Below, one piece after another: positions 20,660 through 29,594 of a stretch of DNA of 64,000 nt. Where the stretch lies: assembly GCA_001298575.1 (NCBI GenBank), contig LJCV01000033.1, forward strand, positions 30,228-94,227, written 5' to 3'. Made by a program: the position numbers and the translations under genes. Each line of letters begins with the position of its first letter. The stretch's first letter is position 1. Below the pieces are notes generated by a model. That model was not told where the DNA came from and ran no database searches. It saw nothing but the letters and a program-made list of their open reading frames with translations. The stretch is from Actinobacteria bacterium OK074. Its GTDB lineage: Bacteria; Actinomycetota; Actinomycetes; Streptomycetales; Streptomycetaceae.

Positions 20660-21355
20660 TCAGCCGACCCCCTGCACCCGCCGCCCGTACACCTCGACCA
20701 GCCCGTGCAGCGAGTCGTCGAGGTAGACCGCGAGGAGTTTTTCCGCCTCGTCGCGGTCACCCGTCTGGAGGGTCTGGAGGATCTGGCGGTTGCGGGCGAG
20801 GTACGGCTCGTGCAGCCGCTTCGGATCGTCCACGACGTGGAAGGCGAGCCGGAGTTCGGCGAAGACGCTGCGCATGAGTTCGTCGGTGCGGACGCTGCCG
20901 GCGAGGGCGACCAGTTCCCGGTGGAAGTGGATGTTGGCCGTGGCCACCCCTTTCCAGTCACCTTCGCGCGCCGCCCGCTGCCCGTTCGCGACCGCTTCGG
21001 CGAGCCCGTCGACGGCGTACGGCGGCTGCCCGAGGCCGCGGACGACGGCGCACTCGACGAGGCTCCGGGTGCGGTAGATGTCCTCGACGTCCTCGACGGT
21101 GAGCACCCGGACGAAGACGCCCCGGTTCAGCTCGTGGACGAGCAGCCGTTCGTGCGTGAGCAGCCGGAACGCCTCGCGGAGGGTGTTGCGGGAGACGCCG
21201 AGCGCGCCGCCGATGCTGTCCTCGGACAGCCGGGTCCCGGGCGGGAAGTACCCCTCCGCGATGCGGCTTCTGAGGATGTCCGAAACCCGCTCGGCGGTGC
21301 TGGTGCGGCCCAACAGGGCGCGGTCGTCGGCCAGTCCCGTCAGATCCTCTGCCAT
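20660..21355 (-). CDS. GntR-family regulator, FCD subfamily
   Basis: The protein has 231 residues. A winged helix lies at about 20-85 ([54 protein letters not shown]). An all-helical FCD ligand domain follows at about 95-225, with the Asp/His positions expected of a metal-binding FCD pocket (for example [13 protein letters not shown]). It diverges from the MFS-DUF1445-pxpABC operon, and a palindrome matching the FCD operator pattern lies in the 231-bp spacer. It is therefore the likely repressor of that operon and of itself, responding to an organic acid such as 5-oxoproline or glutamate. The effector is inferred. Confidence 0.9.
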   Translation of the reverse strand: MAEDLTGLADDRALLGRTSTAERVSDILRSRIAEGYFPPGTRLSEDSIGGALGVSRNTLREAFRLLTHERLLVHELNRGVFVRVLTVEDVEDIYRTRSLVECAVVRGLGQPPYAVDGLAEAVANGQRAAREGDWKGVATANIHFHRELVALAGSVRTDELMRSVFAELRLAFHVVDDPKRLHEPYLARNRQILQTLQTGDRDEAEKLLAVYLDDSLHGLVEVYGRRVQGVG

Positions 21356-21404
21356 GCCCGGAATTCAATCGCAGATACAAGAACGAAACAACACGGGTAT
21401 TGAG

Positions 21405-21421
21405 GGATCGTTCAACGATCC
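21405..21421. promoter_or_regulatory. FCD/GntR operator palindrome
   Basis: GGATCGTTCAACGATCC is a perfect 17-bp palindrome around a central C. Its core TCGTTCAACGA matches the TNGTNNNACNA pattern typical of FadR/FCD-type GntR regulators. It lies 50 bp before the regulator gene's start on one side and 166 bp before the MFS gene on the other. Confidence 0.75.
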
Positions 21422-21586
21422 TCTACCTTTCTCGACAAGCACCACCGCACCGCCGCTCGGCACCACCGCTCCACCGCACCGCTCCCCGGCGCCCCCGCAC
21501 GGCACCACGGACCACGGACCACCCGGCGTCACCCGCACCGCACGGCTCATTCCCCAGCACCCTCCGTCCCTCTCTGCGAGGTGCAC

Positions 21587-22906
21587 ATGAGTACGACCCC
21601 TCCATCCCGGGCCCTGTCCGCCGAAGCCCCCGCCGGCGCGGGCGAACCCGTCGCCGACGAGGGCGCGTTCGCCTTCCTGCGCGCACTCGGTCCGCGGGGC
21701 CGGCGCGCCTTCGCGGGCGCGTTCGGCGGCTACGCCCTGGACTCGTACGACTACTTCACGCTGCCGCTGACGATGGTCGCGCTGGCCGCGTACTTCGATC
21801 TGGACAGCGGTCAGACGGGCCTGTTCACGACCGTCACCCTGGTGGTCTCGGCGATCGGCGGCGCCGTCGCGGGCGTGGTCGCCGACCGCTTCGGGCGCGT
21901 CAAGGCCCTGCTGATCACGGTGATGACGTACGCCATGTTCACGGTCGCCTGCGGTTTCGCGCCCAACTACGAGACCCTGCTGGTCTTCCGCGCCCTCCAG
22001 GGCCTCGGCTTCGGCGGCGAGTGGGCCGTCGGCGCGGTCCTGGTCGCCGAGTACGCGAGCGCCAGGCACCGCGGCCGTACGCTCGGCGCGATCCAGAGTT
22101 CCTGGGCCGTCGGCTGGGGACTCGCGGTGGCCGTGTCCACGGTCGTGTTCACCCACGTGGGCGACGACCTGGCCTGGCGCGTGGTGTTCTGGACCGGCGC
22201 CCTGCCCGCGCTGCTCGTGCTGTGGGTGCGCGGCCGGGTGCACGACGCCCCGCGCGCGGACGTCGACCGCGCGCAGGGCGACTGGAAGGCGTCCTTCGCG
22301 ACGATCTTCCGGCCGGGCACGGCCCAGGCACCGGGTCTGCTGCGGATCACGCTGTTCGCGAGCCTGCTGTCCACCGGTGTCCAGGGCGGCTACTACACGC
22401 TGGCCACCTGGGTGCCGACGTACCTGAAGACCGAGCGCGGCCTGTCGGTCGTCGGCACCGGCTGGTACCTGACGTTCCTCATCTCCGGCGCCTTCATCGG
22501 CTACCTGACCGGCGGCTATCTCACCGACAAACTCGGCCGCAAACGCAACATCCTGCTCTTCGCCGTCCTGTCCGCGCTCTGCATCCTGGCGTACGCGAAC
22601 ATTCCGCACGGGGCCAACACCGCCCTCCTGGTGCTCGGTTTCCCGCTCGGGTTCTGCATGTCGGCGATCTTCAGCGGCTTCGGTTCGTTCCTGAGCGAGC
22701 TGTACCCGACAGCCGTGCGTGGCACCGGACAGGGCTTCACGTACAACACCGGACGCGCGGTCGGCGCCGTCTTCCCCACCACGGTCGGCTTCCTGGCGGA
22801 CAGCTGGGGCGTGGGCGGGGCGCTGGTCTTCGGCGCGATCGGCTACGGCCTGGCCGCGCTCGCGCTGCTCGGCCTGCCGGAGACCCGTGGAAAGGAACTC
22901 CAGTGA
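21587..22906 (+). CDS. MFS transporter, organic-acid (proton symporter) type
   Basis: The protein has 439 residues from the ATG at 21587; GAGGTG just upstream supports it over the GTG at 21581. About 12 membrane segments are visible. The loop 2-3 motif is [13 protein letters not shown], with a matching [13 protein letters not shown] in the second half. [18 protein letters not shown] resembles the metabolite:H+ symporter family (sialate/shikimate/dicarboxylate type). It is the first gene of a coupled operon ending in 5-oxoprolinase, so pyroglutamate, D-glutamate or a related acid is the likely cargo. The cargo is inferred. Confidence 0.88.
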   Translation: MSTTPPSRALSAEAPAGAGEPVADEGAFAFLRALGPRGRRAFAGAFGGYALDSYDYFTLPLTMVALAAYFDLDSGQTGLFTTVTLVVSAIGGAVAGVVADRFGRVKALLITVMTYAMFTVACGFAPNYETLLVFRALQGLGFGGEWAVGAVLVAEYASARHRGRTLGAIQSSWAVGWGLAVAVSTVVFTHVGDDLAWRVVFWTGALPALLVLWVRGRVHDAPRADVDRAQGDWKASFATIFRPGTAQAPGLLRITLFASLLSTGVQGGYYTLATWVPTYLKTERGLSVVGTGWYLTFLISGAFIGYLTGGYLTDKLGRKRNILLFAVLSALCILAYANIPHGANTALLVLGFPLGFCMSAIFSGFGSFLSELYPTAVRGTGQGFTYNTGRAVGAVFPTTVGFLADSWGVGGALVFGAIGYGLAALALLGLPETRGKELQ

Positions 22907-23742
22907 ACCGTGTCACCGAGGACCGTCCCGTGACCGAACTCGACGAGCACGCGCACGCGTGGACCCCCGACGACGCGCGGGCCCGCTTCCGCTCGGGCGT
23001 GTCGGGTCCCACCGCCGGGGTCGCCGCCGGGTACACCCAGGCCAACCTGATCTCGCTGCCCGCCGACTGGGCCTACGACATGCTGCTGTTCGCCCAGCGC
23101 AACCCGCGGTCCTGCCCGGTCCTGGAGGTCACCGACGCGGGCTCCTGGAACACGCCCCAGACCGCTCCCGGCGCGGATCTGCGCACCGATCTGCCGCGCT
23201 ACCGGGTGTGGGAGCACGGCGAGCTGGTGGACGAGCCCACGGACGTCGTGGACCGCTGGCGCGACGACCTGGTGTCGTTCCTCATCGGGTGCAGCTTCAC
23301 CTTCGAGTGGGCGCTGACCGGGGCGGGCGTGCCGATGCGCCACATCGAGCAGGGCCGTAACGTCCCGATGTACGTCACCAGCCGCCCGTGCCGGCCCGCG
23401 GGACGGCTGCACGGTCCCCTGGTGGTCTCGATGCGCCCGGTGCCGCCCCGGTTCCTGGACACCGCGATCACCGAGACCAGCCTCCACCCGGCGGTGCACG
23501 GCGGCCCGGTCCATCTGGGCCCGCCGTCGGCCCTGGGCATCGCCGACCTCGACCGCCCCGACTTCGGCGACCCGGTGGCCGCCGAACCGGACGACATCCC
23601 GGTGTTCTGGGCCTGCGGCGTGACCCCGCAGGCCGCGGTGATGGCCTCGCGCCCGCCGTTCGCCATCACCCACGCACCGGGCCGGATGTTCATCACGGAC
23701 GCGCGCGACGAGCAGTACCGCGTCCTCCCCCGCGGTGCCTGA
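22903..23742 (+). CDS. DUF1445 putative hydro-lyase (D-glutamate cyclase-like)
   Basis: The protein has 279 residues from a GTG overlapping the MFS stop (GTGA). It carries the family segments [48 protein letters not shown] and [32 protein letters not shown]. These are the conserved blocks of the DUF1445 family, to which the mitochondrial D-glutamate cyclase DGLUCY belongs. The cyclase forms 5-oxo-D-proline from D-glutamate. Co-expression with PxpABC, which opens 5-oxoproline, makes a linked function plausible. Bacterial members are often called putative hydro-lyases without a proven reaction. Family is certain; activity is not. Confidence 0.85.
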   Translation: MNRVTEDRPVTELDEHAHAWTPDDARARFRSGVSGPTAGVAAGYTQANLISLPADWAYDMLLFAQRNPRSCPVLEVTDAGSWNTPQTAPGADLRTDLPRYRVWEHGELVDEPTDVVDRWRDDLVSFLIGCSFTFEWALTGAGVPMRHIEQGRNVPMYVTSRPCRPAGRLHGPLVVSMRPVPPRFLDTAITETSLHPAVHGGPVHLGPPSALGIADLDRPDFGDPVAAEPDDIPVFWACGVTPQAAVMASRPPFAITHAPGRMFITDARDEQYRVLPRGA

Positions 23743-23786
23743 CGGCCAGAACCACGCCACAGGACACCGCCCGACCAGGAGAGAGC

Positions 23787-24539
23787 ATGATCGATCTGAA
23801 CGCCGACCTCGGCGAGGGCTTCGGCCGCTGGCAGCTCACCGACGACGAGCAGCTGCTGACCGTCGTCACCAGCGCCAACGTGGCCTGCGGGTTCCACGCC
23901 GGGGACGCGGCCACCATGCGGCGGGTGTGCGAGCTGGCGGCCACGCGCGGTGTACGGATCGGCGCCCAGGTCTCCTACCGCGACCTGGCCGGTTTCGGGC
24001 GGCGCGCCATGGACGTGCCGCCCGCCGAACTGGCCGCGGAGGTCGCCTACCAGATCGGCGCCCTGGAGGTCTTCGCGCGCGCGGCGGGCACGCGCGTGTC
24101 GTACGTGAAGCCCCACGGCGCGCTCTACAACCGGATCGTGCACGACCAGCAGCAGGCCGAGGCGGTCGTCGAGGGCGTGCTGCTCGCCGACGCCGCCCTG
24201 CCGGTGCTCGGGCTGCCCGGCTCGCGCTTCCTCGAGGTGGCCCGCAAGGCCGGACTCCCGGCCGTCACCGAGGCGTTCGCGGACCGCGCGTACACCGCGG
24301 AGGGCACGCTGGTGCCGCGCGGCCGGGACGGCGCCGTCGTCACCGATCCGGACACGGTCGTGGCACGGGCGGTGGGCCTGGCCCGCTCCGGCGAGGTCGA
24401 GGCGCACACGGGCGGCCGTATCGCCGTCCGCGCGCGTTCTTTGTGCCTGCACGGCGACACGCCCGGCGCGGTGGGTCTGGCCCGCCGGGTGCGGTCCGCC
24501 CTGGAGTCGTCCGGCGTCCGTGTGGCGGCGTTCGTATGA
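23787..24539 (+). CDS. pxpA: 5-oxoprolinase subunit PxpA (LamB/YcsF family)
   Basis: The protein has 250 residues and starts MIDLNADLGEGFGRW, the standard PxpA opening. SANVACGFHAGDA and SYVKPHGALYN are the conserved metal/substrate blocks, and SLCLHGDTPGA lies near the end. PxpA works with PxpB and PxpC to convert 5-oxoproline to glutamate with ATP. The ATG at 23787 follows AGGAGAGAGC. The stop overlaps the start of pxpB by 4 bp (ATGA), so the three subunits are coupled. Confidence 0.93.
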   Translation: MIDLNADLGEGFGRWQLTDDEQLLTVVTSANVACGFHAGDAATMRRVCELAATRGVRIGAQVSYRDLAGFGRRAMDVPPAELAAEVAYQIGALEVFARAAGTRVSYVKPHGALYNRIVHDQQQAEAVVEGVLLADAALPVLGLPGSRFLEVARKAGLPAVTEAFADRAYTAEGTLVPRGRDGAVVTDPDTVVARAVGLARSGEVEAHTGGRIAVRARSLCLHGDTPGAVGLARRVRSALESSGVRVAAFV

Positions 24540-25249
24540 GGGCGCTTCCGGTCGGCGACCGGGCCCTGCTCGTCGAACTGCCCTCCGGCGCCGAGGCCGA
24601 GGCCCTGCACGCCGAGCTGCTGCGCCGCAGGGCCGCCGGGGACCTGATCGTCGGCGAGATCGTCCCTGCGGCCCGTACGGTCCTCCTGGACGGCCTGGCG
24701 GACCCCTCCCGGTGGGCGGCCCGGCTCGCCTCCTGGGACATCCCGCCGGCCGCCCCGCGCACCGAGGCCGCCGTCGAGATCCCCGTCCGGTACGACGGCC
24801 CCGACCTGCCGGACGTGGCCGCGCACTGGGGCGTACCCGTCGACGAGGTGGCCCGCATCCACGCCGCCGCCGAGTTCCGGGTGGCCTTCTGCGGGTTCGC
24901 GCCCGGCTTCGGCTACCTCACGGGTCTGCCCGCCCGCTACGACGTGCCGCGCCGGGCCACCCCGCGCACCGGTGTGCCCGCCGGTTCGGTGGCGCTCGCG
25001 GGGCCGTACACCGGGGTGTATCCGCGCTCGTCCCCGGGCGGCTGGCAGTTGATCGGCACGACGGACGCGGTCCTGTGGGACCACACGCGGGTGCCTGCGG
25101 CGCTGTTGGCGCCGGGCGCCCAGGTGCGTTTTGTTCCGCTCGGAGCGGAAGCCGAATTCGTTCCGCTCCGAGCGGAAAGCGAAATTCCTCTCGGAGCGGA
25201 AAAAACCACCGGCCCGGAAGCCCCCTCCGCACCGGCAGGTACCACGTGA
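24536..25249 (+). CDS. pxpB: 5-oxoprolinase subunit PxpB (allophanate hydrolase subunit 1 family)
   Basis: The protein has 237 residues. The conserved FCGFAPGFGYLTGLP, RRATPRTGVPAGSVALAG and YPRSSPGGWQLIG blocks identify the KipI/PxpB family. The body ends near residue 200. The remaining tail, about 38 residues, is encoded partly by three 17-bp palindromes (25134-25201), giving the in-frame peptide repeat (V)PL(G/R)AEAE. The tail is absent from typical members and looks like a repeat insertion. Start and stop both overlap neighbours by 4 bp. Confidence 0.92.
   Translation: MRALPVGDRALLVELPSGAEAEALHAELLRRRAAGDLIVGEIVPAARTVLLDGLADPSRWAARLASWDIPPAAPRTEAAVEIPVRYDGPDLPDVAAHWGVPVDEVARIHAAAEFRVAFCGFAPGFGYLTGLPARYDVPRRATPRTGVPAGSVALAGPYTGVYPRSSPGGWQLIGTTDAVLWDHTRVPAALLAPGAQVRFVPLGAEAEFVPLRAESEIPLGAEKTTGPEAPSAPAGTT
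25134..25201. repeat. Three near-identical 17-bp palindromes inside the pxpB 3-prime end
   Basis: The copies are TTCCGCTCGGAGCGGAA at 25134-25150, TTCCGCTCCGAGCGGAA at 25161-25177 and TTCCTCTCGGAGCGGAA at 25185-25201. Copy-to-copy steps are 27 and 24 bp, multiples of three, so the reading frame stays open. The linkers are A-rich (GAAATT, AAAAAA), unusual for this genome. Confidence 0.75.
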
Positions 25250-26115
25250 GCGACCGCGCACTCGCCGTCGTCCGGGCCGGAGCGCTGACCACCGTGCAGG
25301 ACCTCGGCCGCCCCGGATACGCGCATCTCGGGGTGCCCCGTTCGGGCGCGCTCGATCCGCCCGCGGCGGCGCTCGTCAACCGGCTGGTCGGCAATCCCCC
25401 GGAGGCGGCCGTCCTGGAGACCACGCTCAACGGGTGTGCCCTGCGACCGCGTTCGGCGGTCACGGTGGCGGTCGGCGGCGCCCCCTGCCCGGTCACCGTG
25501 GACGGGCGCCCCGCACCCTGGGGTGCCCCGTTCCGGGTACCGGCCTGCGCCCTGCTCGACATCGGGCACGCACGCGCGGGGGTGCGCGGTTACGTCGCCG
25601 TCGCGGGCGGAGTGGCCGTCGAGCCGGTGCTCGGCAGCCGCTCCACGGATCTGCTCTCCGGGCTCGGACCCGCCCCCCTCGCGGACGGCACGGTGCTCCC
25701 CCTGGGGCAGCCGTTCGGCCCGCACGCACGCGTGGACGTCGCCGCGCAGCCCGCTCCGCCCGCCGAACTCGTGCTGCGCGTCACGCCCGGCCCGCGCGAC
25801 GACTGGTTCACGGCAGCGGCCGTACGGACGTTCCTCACGCGCGCGTACCGCGTGTCGTCGGCGAGCAACCGCATCGGCCTGCGCACCGAGGGCCCCGTCC
25901 TGGAACGCGCCCGCCCCGGCGAACTCCCCAGCGAGGGCATGGTCCTGGGCGCCGTCCAGGTCCCGCCCGACGGCAGCCCGGTGGTGTTCCTGGCCGACCA
26001 CCCGACCACCGGGGGCTACCCGGTGATCGCGGTGGTCCGCCCGGAGGACCTCCCGGCGGCGGCCCAGGCCGTCCCGGGCACGCCGGTGCGGTTCGTGGGC
26101 GTACGCCGCCGCTGA
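25246..26115 (+). CDS. pxpC: 5-oxoprolinase subunit PxpC (biotin-dependent carboxylase-like, KipA family)
   Basis: The protein has 289 residues from a GTG overlapping the pxpB stop (GTGA). Family blocks include LTTVQDLGRPGYAHLGVPRSGALDPPAAALVNRLVGN at the N-terminus, RGYVAVAGGVAVEPVLGSRSTDL in the middle, SNRIGLRTEGP, and PSEGMVLGAVQVPPDGSPVVFLADHPTTGGYPVIAVV at the end. It completes PxpABC. The operon order MFS-DUF1445-pxpA-pxpB-pxpC has three 4-bp overlaps, which indicates tight co-translation. Confidence 0.93.
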   Translation: MSDRALAVVRAGALTTVQDLGRPGYAHLGVPRSGALDPPAAALVNRLVGNPPEAAVLETTLNGCALRPRSAVTVAVGGAPCPVTVDGRPAPWGAPFRVPACALLDIGHARAGVRGYVAVAGGVAVEPVLGSRSTDLLSGLGPAPLADGTVLPLGQPFGPHARVDVAAQPAPPAELVLRVTPGPRDDWFTAAAVRTFLTRAYRVSSASNRIGLRTEGPVLERARPGELPSEGMVLGAVQVPPDGSPVVFLADHPTTGGYPVIAVVRPEDLPAAAQAVPGTPVRFVGVRRR

Positions 26116-26144
26116 CGGCGCGCCCCCCCTGGACACGGCCGCCC

Positions 26145-27002
26145 TCACGCCACGTCCGGCCCCCGCCCCCGTTCCGCCACCGACAGGGCGGCCAGTGCGG
26201 AGGCCACCGCGTGGGAGGCGCTCAGGTCGAGGCGGCCACTCGTGCCCCGGGCCCGGTGGCGGACCTCGGAGGCGGCGAGCCGGAGCAGTTGCGGGAGCAG
26301 GTCGGTGCACCGCCGGGCCACCCAGGCGGTCCCGGCGGTGACCAGCCACCGCAGGCTCGCCGAGCGGGTGGGATCCACGGCCTCGGGCCGGAGCGAGGGC
26401 ACCGCGCCGGTCGCCAGGCCCGCCTCGGCGAGCAGGGCGTGGCTGTGCGCGGCGAGCCGCCGGTGGCCGCGTTCGCCCGGGTGCAGCCGGTCCGCGCTCC
26501 ACAGGGCGCGGTCGGTGATCCACTCGCCCTCCGCCGCGTGCAGGTGGACCGCGCCGTACCGCTCGGAGAGGGCGTGCACGACGGTGTTGACCGCCCGTTG
26601 GCGCCGGGCGAGCGGATGGGCCAGCGGGCCCGGCAGCCCGAGCATCGCCCCGGGGTCGGGCAGGCAGGCGGTGAACAGGGTCGCGCCCTGCGCGTGGAAG
26701 GCGCCGTACACCTCGTCGAGGCGGGCGGCGACGGTGTGGATGTCGAAGGTGCAGCGGAGGGTGTCGTTGACGCCGACGACGACGGAGACGAGGTCGGGGC
26801 GCAGGGCGAGCCCGGCCGGGGTCTGGCGTTCCAGGACGTCCCTGGTCTGGGCCCCGCTGACCGCGAGTTTGGTGAACTCCACGGGCCCGTCGGACAGCCC
26901 GTCGGCGAGCAGCGCGGCCCAGCCGCGCCACTCCTCGTCGACCCGGTCGCCCACCCCTTCGGTCAGCGAGTCGCCGAGCGCCACGAACCGCAGCGGTCTC
27001 AT
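26145..27002 (-). CDS. SGNH/GDSL-type esterase
   Basis: The protein has 285 residues from an ATG overlapping the stop of the upstream glycosyltransferase (ATGA). GDSLTEGVGD at residues 9-18 gives the nucleophile serine, VVVGVNDTLR is block III with Asn, and SADRLHPGERGHRRLA is the DxxH block V. No signal peptide is visible, so it acts inside the cell. It is coupled to two GT4 glycosyltransferases, so it may trim an acyl or acetyl group from their glycolipid or sugar product. That role is inferred. Confidence 0.85.
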   Translation of the reverse strand: MRPLRFVALGDSLTEGVGDRVDEEWRGWAALLADGLSDGPVEFTKLAVSGAQTRDVLERQTPAGLALRPDLVSVVVGVNDTLRCTFDIHTVAARLDEVYGAFHAQGATLFTACLPDPGAMLGLPGPLAHPLARRQRAVNTVVHALSERYGAVHLHAAEGEWITDRALWSADRLHPGERGHRRLAAHSHALLAEAGLATGAVPSLRPEAVDPTRSASLRWLVTAGTAWVARRCTDLLPQLLRLAASEVRHRARGTSGRLDLSASHAVASALAALSVAERGRGPDVA

Positions 27003-28234
27003 CGGGCACCCTCCGGGACGGTCTCGGACGCCGCGACGGGGACAACCGCCTCGGCGGGACGGCCGCCCCCGTTCTCGTGCTCCCACGCGCGCGTGGGAGC
27101 GACCGGCACAGGTGCCGCGTCGTGCGCCGCCAGGAACGCGGCCACGGCCGTCCCCCACCCGAAGCACTCCGCACGCGCGCGTGCCGTCTCCCGGCGTTCG
27201 TGTTCCGGGCGCTCCAGGAGCCCCTCGATGGCGTCCGCGAAGGCGGCGCCGGAGTCCGCGGCGGTGGCACCGGCCGCGCCGATGACCTCGGGCAGGGCGG
27301 AGGAGGCGCTGGCGACCACGGGCGTGCCGCAGGCCATCGCCTCCAGGGCGGCGAGCCCGAAGGTCTCCGCGGGCCCGGGGGCCAGGCACACGTCGGCGGA
27401 CGCCTGGAGGGCGCCCAGCAGCGCGCGGTCGCCGACGTGCCCGAGGAAGGTCACCGGCAGCCGCCGTTCGCGCGCCCGCTGTTCGAGCCGGGCCTTCAGC
27501 GGCCCGTCCCCGGCGACCACGAGCACCGCGCGCCGCCCGCGCCCCAGGAGCGCCTGGAGGGCGTCCAGGGCCGTGCCGGGCCGCTTCTCGACGGACAGCC
27601 GGGAGCACATCACGAGCAGCGTCGTGTCCCCGCGCGCGTGCCGGGCGCGCAGCGCCGGATCCCGCAGGGCGGGGTGCCGCTGCTCCAGGTCGACGCCCAG
27701 CGGCGCACGGACGACGTTGCGGGCGCCGATGCGGACGAACTCGCGCTCGGCGAACTCCGTCGTGCACACCACGCGCGCGTAGGTGTGCGCCGTACGGACG
27801 TTGAGGGCGTCGGCGGTCCGCCGGGCCGCGCCCTCGGGCAGGCCCCAGGTGCGCAGGACGCCGTCGGCGGTCTCGTGGGAGACCATCACGGCGGGGACCC
27901 GGGCGCGCCGGGCCCAGCGGCCGGTCCAGCGCAGGGTGGTGCGGTCGGAGACCTCCAGGCGGTCGGGGGCGAGTTCCGCCAGGAGGGCGGCCACGCGCCG
28001 TTTGTCGGTCAGGACGCGGTAGCCGCCGGTGCCGGGCAGCAGCGGTCCGGGCAGGGTGATCACGCGGCCCTGTTCGGTGTCGCGGTCGGTGTGCCGCTCG
28101 CCGGGCACGATGAGCACCGGTTGGTGCCCGGCCGCCGCGAAGCCCTTGCCCAGCTCGCGCAGGGCGGTGCGCAGGCCGCCGGAGGAGGGCGCGACGAAGT
28201 TGGCGAGCCGGACGATGCGCAGGGGCCGGTTCAC
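26999..28234 (-). CDS. GT4-family glycosyltransferase
   Basis: The protein has 411 residues from a GTG overlapping the upstream glycosyltransferase stop. The N-terminal donor-independent domain begins RIVRLANFVAPSSGGLRTALRELG. The C-terminal GT-B domain contains SRLSVEKRPG (phosphate-binding Arg/Lys) and PAETFGLAALEAMACGTPVVAS, the E-x7-E motif of retaining GT4 enzymes. A Pro/Ala-rich tail of about 30 residues ends the protein. Sugar and acceptor are unknown. Pairing with an MgtA-like enzyme and an SGNH hydrolase suggests glycolipid assembly. Confidence 0.85.
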   Translation of the reverse strand: MNRPLRIVRLANFVAPSSGGLRTALRELGKGFAAAGHQPVLIVPGERHTDRDTEQGRVITLPGPLLPGTGGYRVLTDKRRVAALLAELAPDRLEVSDRTTLRWTGRWARRARVPAVMVSHETADGVLRTWGLPEGAARRTADALNVRTAHTYARVVCTTEFAEREFVRIGARNVVRAPLGVDLEQRHPALRDPALRARHARGDTTLLVMCSRLSVEKRPGTALDALQALLGRGRRAVLVVAGDGPLKARLEQRARERRLPVTFLGHVGDRALLGALQASADVCLAPGPAETFGLAALEAMACGTPVVASASSALPEVIGAAGATAADSGAAFADAIEGLLERPEHERRETARARAECFGWGTAVAAFLAAHDAAPVPVAPTRAWEHENGGGRPAEAVVPVAASETVPEGAR

Positions 28235-29355
28235 GCGGCCACCGCCGTCCGCGCGGCGAGCACGTCCGTGTAGTGCTCGATCAGCTGGTCGCCGACGGCC
28301 GCCCAGGTGCGCCCCTCGACGGTGGCGCGGGCGGCGGCGCCGTAGGTGAACCGCAGGGCGGGGTCGGCGGCCAGGGTGGCCACGGCGTCCCGTACGGCGT
28401 TCGCGTCGCGCGGCGGGACGAGCAGCCCGGTGCGGCCGTGGTCGACCAGGTCGAGCGGGCCGCCCGCGGCGGGCGCGACCACCGGGACGCCGCTGGCCAT
28501 GGCCTCCTGCACGGTCTGGCAGAAGGTCTCGAACGGGCCGGTGTGCGCGAAGACGTCGAACGAGGCGAAGATCCGGGCGAGTTCATCCCCGGTGCGGCGC
28601 CCGAGGAAGACCGCGCCGGGCAGCGCCTGGCCGAGTCCGGCCCGGCTGGGCCCGTCGCCCACCACGACGACGCGGACACCGGGCAGTTCGCAGGCTCCGG
28701 ACAGGAGTTCGACCTGCTTCTCGGCGGCGAGCCGGCCGACGTAGCCGACGATCACCTCGCCGCCCGGGGCGAGTTCGCGGCGCAGGTCCTCGTCGCGGCG
28801 GTCTGGGCGGAAGCGGACGGTGTCGACGCCGCGCGCCCACAGCCGTACCCGCGGCACCCCGTGGGTCTCCAGGTCGTGTTGGGCGGCCGTGGAGGGGGCG
28901 AGGGTGCGGTCGGCGGCGGCGTGCACGGAGCGGATCCGCCGCCAGGCGGTGGCCTCGCCCGCGCCCATGTACGTACGGGCGTATCCGGCGAGGTCGGTCT
29001 GGTAGACGGCCACGGCGGGGATGCCGAGCCGGGCGGCGGCGGCCATGCCGCGGACGCCGAGGACGAACGGGCTGGCCAGGTGGACGACGTCGGCGCGGTG
29101 TGCGGCGATGGCTGCGGCGACCCGCCGGCTGGGCAGGGCGACGCGGACCTGGGGGTAGCCGGGGAGCGGTAGGGAGGGGACACGGACGACGGGGCACGGC
29201 GCGAGGGCGTCGGCCTCACTCCCGGCGGCGGTGGCCGGGGCGACGACGAGAGGGGCGTGACCGCGATCGACGAGGTGTCGGGCGGTCTGGAGGGCGCAAT
29301 GGGCCACGCCGTTCACGTCGGGGGGAAAGGATTCGGTCACGATGACGACACGCAT
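28231..29355 (-). CDS. GT4-family glycosyltransferase, MgtA/PimB-like (probable mannosyltransferase)
   Basis: The protein has 374 residues. It opens MRVVIVTESFPPDVNGVAH, typical of GDP-mannose-dependent alpha-mannosyltransferases such as MgtA of corynebacteria. YVGRLAAEKQVELL and GPFETFCQTVQEAMASGVPVVAPAAGGPLDLV carry the donor phosphate and E-x7-E motifs. It is the first gene of a three-gene coupled operon on the minus strand (start overlaps at 28231 and 26999). A mannosyl transfer to a lipid or glucuronyl-diacylglycerol is the likely reaction, inferred from family resemblance. Confidence 0.85.
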   Translation of the reverse strand: MRVVIVTESFPPDVNGVAHCALQTARHLVDRGHAPLVVAPATAAGSEADALAPCPVVRVPSLPLPGYPQVRVALPSRRVAAAIAAHRADVVHLASPFVLGVRGMAAAARLGIPAVAVYQTDLAGYARTYMGAGEATAWRRIRSVHAAADRTLAPSTAAQHDLETHGVPRVRLWARGVDTVRFRPDRRDEDLRRELAPGGEVIVGYVGRLAAEKQVELLSGACELPGVRVVVVGDGPSRAGLGQALPGAVFLGRRTGDELARIFASFDVFAHTGPFETFCQTVQEAMASGVPVVAPAAGGPLDLVDHGRTGLLVPPRDANAVRDAVATLAADPALRFTYGAAARATVEGRTWAAVGDQLIEHYTDVLAARTAVAA

Positions 29356-29594
29356 ACGGGTGTTGTCGCCGCACTGGACGTGCCCGCGTCAACGTGGATC
29401 TTTCCGAACGGGAAACGTCCCGTGAGCGTTGACTCGCACCCCCGTGCAGGTCGGCCGCCGTCCATACGACCCCGACCCGCGAGTCACCGAACGTTCATAC
29501 GACGCCACGGACGGCGCATTCCCGGTGGCACCGCGGTGGATGGCCGAGGCGGATATCGGACAGGCCCCCCGTTGCCCGCCGGACGCCCGCGGTC

